Of a stretch of 64,000 bases of DNA, positions 18,793 to 27,194 are shown one piece after another. Under the pieces are notes generated by a model, which was not told where the DNA came from, did not search any database, and was given only the letters and a program-made list of their open reading frames with translations. Numbering within the stretch: position 1 is the first letter of the stretch; the number at the start of each line of letters is the position of its first letter. The position numbers were made by a program, and so were the translations under genes. Source of the stretch: an uncultured Robinsoniella sp. (GTDB taxonomy: Bacteria; Bacillota; Clostridia; Lachnospirales; Lachnospiraceae); NCBI GenBank assembly GCA_900540475.1, contig UQGG01000012.1:1-64000 (forward strand), written 5' to 3'.

Positions 18793-20307
18793 TTAAATAT
18801 TCCCAAGCTCCTCAATTTCATCCAGCTGATGTAAAATCCCTTTTTGTTTTTCTGCAAATAACAAGGTCTTATTATATTTATAATACCGGTCACAGCCGTT
18901 TTCATCCACAAACCATACACTATAAAAATCAGTATTGAGTTCCGTAATAAAGATAACCATTTCCTGGCTATCCCCAAATGCTGCTTCCATAAAATCGAAA
19001 GCAAAATTCAGCGCCTCTTCTGCTTCTTTGAAGGAAGTACTGCGGGATACCGTAATATCTGCGAATCGTTCCTTCACTGCTTCAAAAGCTTCCTCATTAT
19101 CTATAAAGCTTCCCGCTTTTAACAGATTTTCATAGGCTTCCAACTGGGCTGAAGCTTTTCTGCGGATGTGCTCCTCCTCTTTGGTCAGCTGCTCTGCAGA
19201 AAGCAGCCTGGCAGTCTCTTCTTCCATTTTCCGGACAATTTCTCCCATTGCCCCATAAGCAGATTTGCCTAACCTGTTTTTAAAACGCTTTAACTCCTCA
19301 TAGACCATTGTTACAAATGCATCACTGAGGTAACAAGTCCGAAACAGTTCATCCAGCCTGGAAACCAGAAGTCCGATCACGCTTAATTTTTCATCAAATG
19401 CAGCACGCCGCACTTTGTCAATAGCAGTTTCAGATATGTGTCCCTTTAGAATATCGGCAACCTGATAATCTTTTTTATATTTTTGATACAATTCCAGGTA
19501 ATTAGAGAAATCCTTTGCGATCTTCCAATGCTGGATGTACTGGTAAACCACTTCCCTGTCAACCCTTTTTCCGATAGCTTCGTAGACCTTGATCAGCTGG
19601 GACAAATCCTCCCATCCTCTTGCCGTAGCAAAAAGTTTCCCATCTACAGTGGTCTCAATACAGTAAAAATGATTTTTCTTCAGCTCCAGATATGACAGCA
19701 CCGCATGGTGGATACCTGCCTGGTAAGCGTATTCTTTCCATACCGAGAAGTCCGCTTGTACATCAATTTTCTTAATCCGGTCCAGGGTAACCACATCAAA
19801 ATCTCTTACCGATTTATTATACTCCGGGGGATTTCCGGCGGATACAATCACCCAGCCATCGGGAACCTTCTGGTTTCCAAAGGTTTTGCACTGTAAAAAC
19901 TGAAGCATGGTGGGCGCCAGGGTTTCCGACACACAGTTAATCTCATCGATAAATAAAATACCTTCCCGGATACCGGTCTTCTCAATCTTTTCATACACCG
20001 AAGCAATGATTTCACTCATTGTGTATTCGGTAACCGACACCTTTTCCCCCTGAAACTCTTTTTCAACAATATAAGGCAGCCCAATTGCACTCTGCCTGGT
20101 GTGGTGGGTAATGGTATATGCCACCAGCCCTACCCTGCACTCTTTTGCAATCTGTTCCATAATCTGGGTCTTGCCGATTCCCGGAGGTCCGATCAGGAGC
20201 AGGGGCCTTTGCCTCACTGACGGAATCTGATATTCTCCGTATTCATTTTTCATCAGATATGCTTCAATGGAATTTTTAATTTCTTCCTTAGCTCTTTTAA
20301 TATTCAT
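18793..20307 (-). CDS. MoxR/dynein-type AAA+ ATPase
   Basis: 504 residues. AAA+ module in the N-terminal half: Walker A GPPGIGKTQ (residues 40-48), Walker B ILFIDEINCV with Asp121-Glu122, sensor-1-like VIVSAGNPPEYN, and arginine-finger region FDVVTLDRIKK. The C-terminal ~250 residues are mainly charged helices without an assigned domain. Such ATPases act with a VWA-domain partner as chaperones or metal/cofactor insertion machines. Here the VWA protein is encoded 15 nt upstream in the same operon. Start ATG follows AGGAGAATAGAA. The client is unknown. Confidence 0.8.
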   Translation of the reverse strand: MNIKRAKEEIKNSIEAYLMKNEYGEYQIPSVRQRPLLLIGPPGIGKTQIMEQIAKECRVGLVAYTITHHTRQSAIGLPYIVEKEFQGEKVSVTEYTMSEIIASVYEKIEKTGIREGILFIDEINCVSETLAPTMLQFLQCKTFGNQKVPDGWVIVSAGNPPEYNKSVRDFDVVTLDRIKKIDVQADFSVWKEYAYQAGIHHAVLSYLELKKNHFYCIETTVDGKLFATARGWEDLSQLIKVYEAIGKRVDREVVYQYIQHWKIAKDFSNYLELYQKYKKDYQVADILKGHISETAIDKVRRAAFDEKLSVIGLLVSRLDELFRTCYLSDAFVTMVYEELKRFKNRLGKSAYGAMGEIVRKMEEETARLLSAEQLTKEEEHIRRKASAQLEAYENLLKAGSFIDNEEAFEAVKERFADITVSRSTSFKEAEEALNFAFDFMEAAFGDSQEMVIFITELNTDFYSVWFVDENGCDRYYKYNKTLLFAEKQKGILHQLDEIEELGNI

Positions 20308-20322
20308 TTCTATTCTCCTATA

Positions 20323-21672
20323 TCATCTGGCATCTTGAACAGGATACCGGTTTGACAGCTCCTCTTCATCTATAATTATTTTTATCGCCCAGGGAGGAAC
20401 CTGTGTATCATCGTAGTCCTCACGCATAAATACAAATGCGGTATCATAGGGCGGCATATTCTTTGGAAAAATCCCATACCCATCTGTAAAATACAACAGA
20501 CCTTTGAGATTTGTAAATTCTTTTTTTCTGCATAGCTCATTCACATAAGCAAAAGCCGGACGAAAATCCGTCCCTCCGCTTCCCACAGTTTCCATCTCTT
20601 CCATATATTTCTGTAAATCTTCTTCCGTTGTAATCTTATCGTCCTGCTGCACCTTTTCATCACATTGGATTATGTGGATATTTACCTTCCTGAAAAAACT
20701 GTCGTTCTCCTTTAGAATATGATAAGTTTCCTCCAGAAAAAGCCGCACCAGATGTCCCGAACAGGACATGGACGTGTCGATCACAATGGCAAATTCTTCT
20801 ATTTTCATCACTTCTTTGGATTCTACCGGTTCAATCAGCGGCATATTGCCATACATGGTCATGCCGTAGGTATAAAACGCATAATCAAACTGGTCTGTAT
20901 CTACCTGTATCTCTTCTTTTAACACGGAAAATTTTCTTAAAAACCTGCGGTAATCATCGCCCTCTTTCTTACGGACTTTCAGCTGCTCCCGCAAGCCTCC
21001 CGATGCCTCCACAGATTCCTTAGAAAAGGTATCCAGATCCATCTCCATCTGCTCCCGGATATCCTGCCATTTCTGGTTCATTTCACTGTTTTTTTCGGAT
21101 TCCTCCTGTTTATTCCAGTACTGATGGCTGTCCTGACAGAATTCCCGAATCAGTTTTTCCAGTTTTTTGTTATTCACACCAAAATCCATATTTTGCAGTT
21201 CCAGGTAAATCCCTTCAGCAGTGAGCACCTTCAGGCTCCTGCGAAGCTCCCGGTACGTACTTTCCCGCAGCCAGGACATCCCCTTTTTCAGACAGCGTAT
21301 CTGCATGCTGTCAATAATGGATTCAACAGCAATATCGCATGCCAGGTTCCAGTAGATTTCCTCCCGTTTTTCTGTTTCCACCACGTGAAAAAACAGGCAG
21401 TGCAGCACCTGATGCAGATATGCCCGGTTAATCATGGTGCGGCTCTCACGAAATAAGCCCCCCAGGAACCTGGCGTTATAATAAATGACATTTCCGTCCG
21501 TTCCAAGGCTGTTCAGTTCCATATCCATCTGATATTGAAACGATGACAGCGCAACGTCCAGAAAACGCATATGAATGTATAACTCATTTCTGGCATTAAT
21601 CAGGATATCAAAGCCTGCCTTTTGAAGCCGCTCCCATATTTCCTGTTCTCTCGCCGCGAAATCTTCAGCCAT
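20323..21672 (-). CDS. VWA-like protein with degenerate metallopeptidase-like N terminus (DUF2201 type)
   Basis: 449 residues, cytoplasmic. The N-terminal half matches the putative metallopeptidase domain that accompanies VWA-like proteins. The helix that should carry HExxH reads HQVLHCLFFH (residues 87-96), so the catalytic Glu is replaced by Gln and protease activity is doubtful. The C-terminal half is a VWA-like fold with a MIDAS motif DTSMS (FAIVIDTSMSCSG) and GSGGTDFRPAFAYV. It partners the AAA+ ATPase gene 15 nt downstream. Start ATG follows GAAGGGAGTCAAT. Confidence 0.78.
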   Translation of the reverse strand: MAEDFAAREQEIWERLQKAGFDILINARNELYIHMRFLDVALSSFQYQMDMELNSLGTDGNVIYYNARFLGGLFRESRTMINRAYLHQVLHCLFFHVVETEKREEIYWNLACDIAVESIIDSMQIRCLKKGMSWLRESTYRELRRSLKVLTAEGIYLELQNMDFGVNNKKLEKLIREFCQDSHQYWNKQEESEKNSEMNQKWQDIREQMEMDLDTFSKESVEASGGLREQLKVRKKEGDDYRRFLRKFSVLKEEIQVDTDQFDYAFYTYGMTMYGNMPLIEPVESKEVMKIEEFAIVIDTSMSCSGHLVRLFLEETYHILKENDSFFRKVNIHIIQCDEKVQQDDKITTEEDLQKYMEEMETVGSGGTDFRPAFAYVNELCRKKEFTNLKGLLYFTDGYGIFPKNMPPYDTAFVFMREDYDDTQVPPWAIKIIIDEEELSNRYPVQDAR

Positions 21673-21705
21673 ATTGACTCCCTTCTATTTCTATATTTCA
21701 TTCAC

Positions 21706-22614
21706 CTATAATTCAAAGCTCTTTTTCTTGTTTGCATAATGCTCATATTTATAATCCATAAAATATCCAACCGCTTCCATGCGCTCCTGCTCCCCGGCAA
21801 AACGTATCAGCTGCTCTAAAACCTCAGGCTGCCATTTGATCCGGCTGCTTAAAAAGTCCAGCTGATGCATGCGGTCAGAACGTATCAGCCACATCCCTGC
21901 TGCTACGCTGTGAGCGGTTAAATGTTCCCGATACTGCAGCTCATGTTCCTCTGTTAACTGCCAGGGATATTCCAGCCGGTAAAGCGCCAGATGGACACAG
22001 AAATCTTCCGATTCCCATGCTTTTGCATCGTAAAACAGGCTGTCATATTCCAGAAATTTAAATGCTCCGTTATGAAAGCACTGCCGATAGGTATATCCGG
22101 AACCATGGATGCGTGTTTCTAAAATCCTGGCAGGCGTATTTTCCACTGCTTCTTCATAATATTCCGGAAACAACAGCCTGGCGATAACCTGTCCTTCCCG
22201 GCTTAATTTCACTTCCACCTCGTGATTTAACTCTGCAACTACATTTTTAAAACAATATCCCTCAGGACCATCCAGACCGATCTTTAACCTGGATAGTTTT
22301 GCGCATCCGGTAAATGCTCCCCCGCCGATCTCACGGATTCCCTGGTACAGCGCCAAACGTGTAAGCTGTCTGCAGCCGTAAAATGCATAATCACCGATTG
22401 TCCGCACCGTTTCCGGCAGAATCACCTCTTCCAGCATATCGGCGCAGACTGCCTTTCGTCCCCCATCCCCGTCATATGCCCCGGAAAATATATACCTTCC
22501 CAGAGCAGTCACCGGATATCCTTCCAGCTGAGGGGGAAGCACAACTTTACCTTCCTCCCCATAGCAGCGTAGAATACTTACTTCTTTATTTTCTATTTTA
22601 TAATCAAATTGCAA
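21706..22614 (-). CDS. BspA-type leucine-rich repeat protein
   Basis: 302 residues with no signal peptide. N-terminal LRR_5-type repeats (VILPETVRTIGDYAFYGCRQL, IREIGGGAFTGCAKL) resemble the Treponema/BspA class, followed by ~180 helical residues that I do not recognise. BspA-type proteins are usually secreted, so a cytoplasmic form in an operon with a MoxR-type ATPase and a VWA protein suggests an adaptor or substrate-recognition role (inference). Start is TTG at 22614 behind GGAGGAACCGGAAGG. The next gene begins 33 nt downstream. Confidence 0.7.
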   Translation of the reverse strand: MQFDYKIENKEVSILRCYGEEGKVVLPPQLEGYPVTALGRYIFSGAYDGDGGRKAVCADMLEEVILPETVRTIGDYAFYGCRQLTRLALYQGIREIGGGAFTGCAKLSRLKIGLDGPEGYCFKNVVAELNHEVEVKLSREGQVIARLLFPEYYEEAVENTPARILETRIHGSGYTYRQCFHNGAFKFLEYDSLFYDAKAWESEDFCVHLALYRLEYPWQLTEEHELQYREHLTAHSVAAGMWLIRSDRMHQLDFLSSRIKWQPEVLEQLIRFAGEQERMEAVGYFMDYKYEHYANKKKSFEL

Positions 22615-22654
22615 CCTTCCGGTTCCTCCTTGTCTTCCTTATTACCAAAAAGTT

Positions 22655-22683
22655 ACAGCCGGAATGCTACGCACTCCGGCTGT
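22655..22683 (-). terminator. Stem-loop after the small membrane protein gene
   Basis: ACAGCCGGA pairs with TCCGGCTGT (9 bp). On the minus strand the stem is followed by AACTTTTTGG, a short U-rich tract. It may end the 84-codon gene upstream or attenuate read-through into the LRR operon. Confidence 0.55.
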
Positions 22684-22686
22684 CCA

Positions 22687-22941
22687 TTATTTTGCTGCTT
22701 CTGTTTCCGTTTCATTTAATCCCTGTAAATAATCGTCCACGGCTGTTGTCTTCACCTCGTAGTTCTTCACCGGAGGTGTATAGAACTTATTAAAAGCCGA
22801 AAAACCTACCCAGCCTACAATGACAAGACATACTGCCAAACCGCCCAGCTTCATCAACAGCTTATTGCGTTTCTGTTTTTTTAGAATCTTTTCACGATTC
22901 GCTTTTTCTTGTTTGTAGCGGTCTACTTTCTCCTGACTCAT
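22687..22941 (-). CDS. Small single-pass membrane protein, unknown function
   Basis: 84 residues. A Lys/Arg/Glu-rich cytoplasmic N terminus (RYKQEKANREKILKKQKRNK) precedes one hydrophobic helix at about 33-49 (LGGLAVCLVIVGWVGFSAF) and a ~35-residue external tail. No catalytic motif is visible and I do not recognise the family. It stands between degV and the LRR/VWA/ATPase operon, separated from the latter by a stem-loop, so a functional link is possible but not shown. The gap from its start to degV (120 nt) holds nothing obvious. Confidence 0.6.
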   Translation of the reverse strand: MSQEKVDRYKQEKANREKILKKQKRNKLLMKLGGLAVCLVIVGWVGFSAFNKFYTPPVKNYEVKTTAVDDYLQGLNETETEAAK

Positions 22942-23062
22942 ATGTTCTTCTCCTTACTTCTGCTATCTGTCATTTCCTCAAGCATATTTTCTATATTATA
23001 TCACAGATTTGTAGGAATTGCATGTTTTTTTTACTTCTTTTGACATTTTTACGGCAGTTATT

Positions 23063-23902
23063 TTAAACAACAATAATAATTCCGCCGTCATTTGCATACA
23101 TACTGCTGATTCCAGCGGTATCGATAATAAAGATATCCTTCAGCGTTAATCTGGACAGCAATGCATCCTTGATCATTTTCGCACGGTCGGGACAGTTACA
23201 GTGGGATATAGCCAGAATCTTTTCTTCCGAATTTTCAACCTTTTCAACGATAAAGTCTACCATTTTAACAAGCGCCTTATTCATGCCCCTTGCCTGATCC
23301 AGCTGAACTATGGTACCTTCCTGTGTAGCTCCCATAACCGGTTTGATTTTAAGAGCCGTTGCCACAAACGCCTTTACTTTACTAAGACGGCCGTTTTTCC
23401 GCAGCGTATCCAGATTTTCCAATACAAACCAGGTACTCTGGCTGGCAATATACTTTTCTACCGTGTCCACGATCTCTTCAAATTCCATTCCTGCATTTTC
23501 GCATTCCTGAATCTTCATGCCGATCAGGGTCTCACCGACTGAGGCTGAACGTGAATTAAATATATGGACTTTTTTATCCGGATGTTCTTCTAAAAATAAC
23601 TTTTTCCCCAGTTCCGCACTGTTGTAGGAACCGCTTAATTCTCCTGACAGTGTCACTGCATATGCTCTTGGCGCTCCGCAGTCAAAAGCACTCATATAGG
23701 CTTCCGGCGATGGACATGAGGATTTGGGGCAGTTGGGGCTTGCCGCAATCTTTTTCAAAAAATCTGCCTGATCAAATGTCTCATCATCCACAATTGTGTA
23801 ATCATCCACCTGCATGGTAAGTGATGCTGTAGCAAAATGACCGTCTTTCTTCATCTCTTCTGTCAATTCGCCGCAGCTGTCAATAATTATTTTGTAATCC
23901 AT
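23063..23902 (-). CDS. DegV family fatty-acid-binding protein
   Basis: 279 residues, DegV (EDD) fold. The N terminus YKIIIDSCGELTEEM, the lipid-binding segment SCPSPEAYMSAF, the conserved TLSGELSGSYNSAE and NSRSASVGETLI, and a C-terminal domain with GKLSHCNCPDRA-like positions all match. DegV/FakB proteins bind fatty acids and present them to a FakA kinase for phospholipid synthesis. No fakA is nearby, so the exact role is open. Firmicutes usually carry several paralogues. Start ATG follows a GGAGGAATTTTT-type site. Confidence 0.9.
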   Translation of the reverse strand: MDYKIIIDSCGELTEEMKKDGHFATASLTMQVDDYTIVDDETFDQADFLKKIAASPNCPKSSCPSPEAYMSAFDCGAPRAYAVTLSGELSGSYNSAELGKKLFLEEHPDKKVHIFNSRSASVGETLIGMKIQECENAGMEFEEIVDTVEKYIASQSTWFVLENLDTLRKNGRLSKVKAFVATALKIKPVMGATQEGTIVQLDQARGMNKALVKMVDFIVEKVENSEEKILAISHCNCPDRAKMIKDALLSRLTLKDIFIIDTAGISSMYANDGGIIIVV

Positions 23903-24133
23903 TAAAAATTCCTCCTAAAATCTTGCATCACTCATGCAGAATATTCTCAAGTACAATATCGTACTAATTAGCATATCTTATTATGTAGTTTTTAATACCA
24001 CATAATCATAGCACATATAAATTCGTTTGAAAAGGGGTTTTTTCCATTTCCGGATGAATCCCCGCTTGCCGTCTTCCAACATTACGGTTATAATAAAAGC
24101 AGATGAAATTTTTTATAAAAAAGGAGCAAAAAA

Positions 24134-24637
24134 TTGATCGCATTACATATATTAGATGTTAAACAATTTATGTCAAAACTATTGCTGAATGATACTTTTG
24201 ACCATTTTCTGCTGTCCGAAGCAGTGATTACTACCTATAATACCTTTCATATTGATGGCCGTCTGCAAAATGATTATTACAATCCGGATGAACTGGAAGA
24301 ACGTGGACTAACGAATACCAATTATTCCTTCTGGATGCAGGTACGTCCCTATTGCTTTGAATTAATCAAAGGTAAACGCACACCGCTGAATTTTAAATTT
24401 GTCTTTCAGCTCTCCCCTTCCAATGTTGAAAAATTGTTGCTTCAGACAAAACTGCCTGTGTCTGCAACGGATATCAACGGATTATTTTTAAATTTAAAAT
24501 ACGATGGCCATAATCTCAGCTGTATTACCGGCACTTCGATCCGAATCTTCACTATGGATAAAACCCTGGAGCAGTCCTGGGATACCATGGTTCAGAAGTT
24601 TCTAAAACAGAAAGAAATTGCTTTTGAACTTCTTTAG
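24134..24637 (+). CDS. Conserved hypothetical protein, DUF5721-like
   Basis: 167 residues, cytoplasmic. It resembles the DUF5721 family found in Lachnospiraceae (ALHILDVKQFMSKLLLNDTF; VITTYNTFHIDGRL; NYSFWMQVRPYCFELIKGK). No catalytic motif or membrane segment is evident. The start is a TTG at 24134, seven bases after AAGGAG. No in-frame ATG upstream competes. The gene is monocistronic. A short stem (AGAGAG/CTCTCT, about 24640-24655) follows but lacks a clear U tract. Confidence 0.7.
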   Translation: MIALHILDVKQFMSKLLLNDTFDHFLLSEAVITTYNTFHIDGRLQNDYYNPDELEERGLTNTNYSFWMQVRPYCFELIKGKRTPLNFKFVFQLSPSNVEKLLLQTKLPVSATDINGLFLNLKYDGHNLSCITGTSIRIFTMDKTLEQSWDTMVQKFLKQKEIAFELL

Positions 24638-24711
24638 AGAGTGTTGCTCTCTTTACGCTCTTTAGAAACTGTTATTATTCTTTCCATGTTGGTATTTTTT
24701 ATGAATATAAC

Positions 24712-24876
24712 CTAATACTCCATCCGGTTAGAAACCCTACTGACAGCACTGCCTATTTTGTCATCTGCCGCGTTGTCGTCAGTCAGCGGAGGAACCACTC
24801 CGCTTCCATCCTCCGCCTTGCAGACTGACAAAATAATCAGCACTGTCAGTAGGGTTTCTAGCTGGATGAAGTACTA
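24712..24876. mobile_element. MITE-like long inverted-repeat element
   Basis: Two arms of about 50 nt mirror each other. Left (24712 on): TA-ATACT-CATCC then TAGAAACCCTACTGACAG. Right (ending at 24876): CTGTCAGTAGGGTTTCTA then GGATGAAGTACTA. The centre holds a second hairpin (AGCGGAG/CTCCGCT). The outermost bases are TA on both sides, as expected for a TA target duplication of the mariner/IS630 type. No transposase is encoded, so it would need one in trans. It lies upstream of the htpG promoter region. Confidence 0.6.
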
Positions 24877-24880
24877 GAAA

Positions 24881-24986
24881 TTGGCTGAGTTTATGATTTG
24901 TTTATAAAGTTTATAAAAATTTGTTAGCACTCATCTTGATCGAGTGCTAATTTTTTCTTGACAATTTATTTTTCCCGTATTAAACT
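24881..24986 (+). promoter_or_regulatory. htpG promoter region
   Basis: Two candidate promoters flank the CIRCE element. The first is TTGGCT (24881-24886), 16 nt, TATAAA (24903-24908), which would place CIRCE at about +10, the usual arrangement. The second is TTGACA (24958-24963), 17 nt, TAAACT (24981-24986), downstream of CIRCE. I cannot choose between them by sequence alone. Confidence 0.5.
24924..24950 (+). promoter_or_regulatory. CIRCE operator (HrcA binding site)
   Basis: TTAGCACTC-N9-GAGTGCTAA, an exact match to the CIRCE consensus, 79 nt upstream of the htpG start. It predicts repression by HrcA and induction by heat shock. Confidence 0.92.
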
Positions 24987-25028
24987 AGCTTTAGATAAAA
25001 ATGAAATAATACAAAAGGAGTGTTACTT

Positions 25029-27095
25029 ATGAGCAACAAAAAAGGAAGCTTATCAATTAACAGCGAAAACATATTTCCAATTATCAAGAAATGGTTGTAT
25101 TCTGACCATGACATCTTTTTCCGTGAACTGGTTTCCAACGGATGTGATGCGATCACGAAGTTAAAGAAACTGGAAGTAATGGGTGAATACTCTTTCCCGG
25201 AAAAACACAAAAACAAAATTGAAGTAATTGTAAACCCGGAGGCAAAAACTTTAAAATTCATCGATACCGGACTTGGTATGACAGCAGATGAAGTTGAAGA
25301 ATACATCACACAGATTGCATTTTCCGGAGCAACTGATTTCCTTGAAAAATACAAAGACAAAACCAATGACGATGAAATGATCGGTCATTTCGGTCTGGGC
25401 TTTTATTCAGCATTTATGGTAGCGGAAGAAGTACACATCGACACACTTTCTTATAAAGAAGGTTCTACCCCAGTTCACTGGGAATGTGACGGCGGTACCG
25501 AATATACTCTGGATGACGGTAATAAGAATACCGTAGGTACAGAAATTACTCTCTTCTTAAATGAAGAAAGTCTGGAATTCGCCAATGAATACCGTGCTCG
25601 TGAAGTACTGGAAAAATACTGTTCTTTCATGCCGGTTGAAATATTCCTTTCCAAAGAAAATGCGGAGCAGGAATTTGAAACCATCGATGAAGCAGATCTT
25701 CGTGAAGATGATGTAGTCGTAGAGCATATCCACGAAGAAGCTAAAACCGAAGAAAAAGAAAATGAAAACGGGGAAAAGGAAATTGTAGAAGTTTCTCCTG
25801 CAAAGGATAAAGTAAAAATTAACAAACGTCCTGTTTCCTTAAGCGATCCTGCCCCACTTTGGACCAAGCATCCAAATGACTGTAAAGAGGAAGAATACAG
25901 AGAGTTCTACCGTAAAGTATTTATGGATTTCAAAGAGCCGTTATTCTGGATTCACTTAAATATGGACTATCCGTTTAACTTAAAAGGTATTCTCTACTTC
26001 CCGAAAATCAACACAGAGTATGATTCCATTGAAGGAAAGATTAAGTTATACAATAACCAGGTATTCATCGCAGATAACATCAAAGAAGTAATTCCTGAAT
26101 TCCTGATGCTCTTAAAAGGTGTCATCGATTGTCCGGACTTACCGCTTAACGTATCCAGAAGTGCTCTTCAGAACGATGGTTTTGTTAAGAAGATCGCTGA
26201 TTACATCTCCAAGAAAGTAGCTGACAAATTAAGCGGCATGTGCAAGACAGACCGTGAACAGTATGAAAAATACTGGGATGACATCAGCCCATTTATCAAG
26301 TTTGGCTGCTTAAAAGATGGCAAGTTCAGTGATAAAATGATGGACTACATTCTTGTGAAGAACCTGGACAGCAAGTATTTAACTCTGCCAGACTTTATCG
26401 CAGAGAACAAAAAGGACGAACCGGAAGTTGAAGTGATTGATTCACAAGATACCGGCGATGATAACGATGCTGATAAAAAAGAAGCAGAAAAACCCAAAAC
26501 CACTCTCTTCTATGTAACAGATGAAGTTCAGCAGAGCCAGTATATTAATATGTTTAAAGAAGAAGGCATGGATGCTGCGATCTTAAAGCATAACATTGAT
26601 TCCGCTTTCATCAGCCATGTAGAGCAGAAAAATGAGGAAGTGAAATTCCAGCGTATTGATTCCGATGTTACCGAGCACTTCAAAGAAGAAACAAACGCGG
26701 AAGAATTAAAGGAAACAACGGATACATTAACGGAATTATTCCGCAAAGCTCTTGGCAAAGAAAAACTGGAAGTCAAAGTTGAAAAGCTGAAAAATGAAAA
26801 TATCTCTTCTGTTATGACGCTTTCCGAAGAAAGCAGACGTATGCAGGATATGATGAAAATGTACAATATGTATGGCATGGATCCAAGCATGTTTGGTTCT
26901 TCCGAAACCCTTGTATTAAATGCGAATAATAAATTAGTACAGTATATCTTTGAAAATAAAGACTCTGAAAATATTCCGATGATGTGTGAGCAGTTATATG
27001 ATCTTGCACTCTTAAGCCACAAACAGCTGGCTCCGGAAGAAATGACCAAATTTATTTCCAGAAGTAATGAAATCATGATGCTGTTGGCAAAATAA
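25029..27095 (+). CDS. htpG: Molecular chaperone HtpG (Hsp90)
   Basis: 688 residues, homodimeric ATP-dependent chaperone in the cytoplasm. The GHKL ATPase domain is N-terminal: ELVSNGCDAITKL, DTGLGMTADEV, and the lid/glycine segment GHFGLGFYSAFMV. The middle domain contains the catalytic Arg region (LPLNVSRSALQND), and the C-terminal dimerisation domain ends without an eukaryotic MEEVD tail. An acidic stretch (~455-480) is longer than in E. coli. The open frame begins at a GTG (25020), but AAGGAG is 8 nt before the ATG at 25029. Regulation by HrcA through CIRCE is indicated. Confidence 0.96.
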   Translation: MSNKKGSLSINSENIFPIIKKWLYSDHDIFFRELVSNGCDAITKLKKLEVMGEYSFPEKHKNKIEVIVNPEAKTLKFIDTGLGMTADEVEEYITQIAFSGATDFLEKYKDKTNDDEMIGHFGLGFYSAFMVAEEVHIDTLSYKEGSTPVHWECDGGTEYTLDDGNKNTVGTEITLFLNEESLEFANEYRAREVLEKYCSFMPVEIFLSKENAEQEFETIDEADLREDDVVVEHIHEEAKTEEKENENGEKEIVEVSPAKDKVKINKRPVSLSDPAPLWTKHPNDCKEEEYREFYRKVFMDFKEPLFWIHLNMDYPFNLKGILYFPKINTEYDSIEGKIKLYNNQVFIADNIKEVIPEFLMLLKGVIDCPDLPLNVSRSALQNDGFVKKIADYISKKVADKLSGMCKTDREQYEKYWDDISPFIKFGCLKDGKFSDKMMDYILVKNLDSKYLTLPDFIAENKKDEPEVEVIDSQDTGDDNDADKKEAEKPKTTLFYVTDEVQQSQYINMFKEEGMDAAILKHNIDSAFISHVEQKNEEVKFQRIDSDVTEHFKEETNAEELKETTDTLTELFRKALGKEKLEVKVEKLKNENISSVMTLSEESRRMQDMMKMYNMYGMDPSMFGSSETLVLNANNKLVQYIFENKDSENIPMMCEQLYDLALLSHKQLAPEEMTKFISRSNEIMMLLAK

Positions 27096-27135
27096 AATAG
27101 AAGTACGACTGCTTTGTAGCAGAAATATAATTTTG

Positions 27136-27166
27136 AAAACGTCCGGAGTGCATCCGGACGTTTTTT
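27136..27166. terminator. Bidirectional intrinsic terminator
   Basis: A perfect 12-bp stem with AAAACGTCCGGA and its complement around a 5-nt loop, followed by TTTTTT on the plus strand and TTTTC on the minus strand. It ends htpG and the convergent ABC exporter operon. Confidence 0.9.
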
Positions 27167-27194
27167 CTGATCTGATTGGGCGCTCCTGCTTTCA

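Noticed and set aside
24640..24660. Terminator after the DUF5721-like gene
   Set aside because: The AGAGAG/CTCTCT stem is short and lacks a U tract, so it was not listed as a terminator.
26528..27076. 182-codon open frame antisense to htpG
   Set aside because: It lies fully opposite a strongly conserved Hsp90 gene, has no ribosome binding site and its composition is that of a shadow frame.
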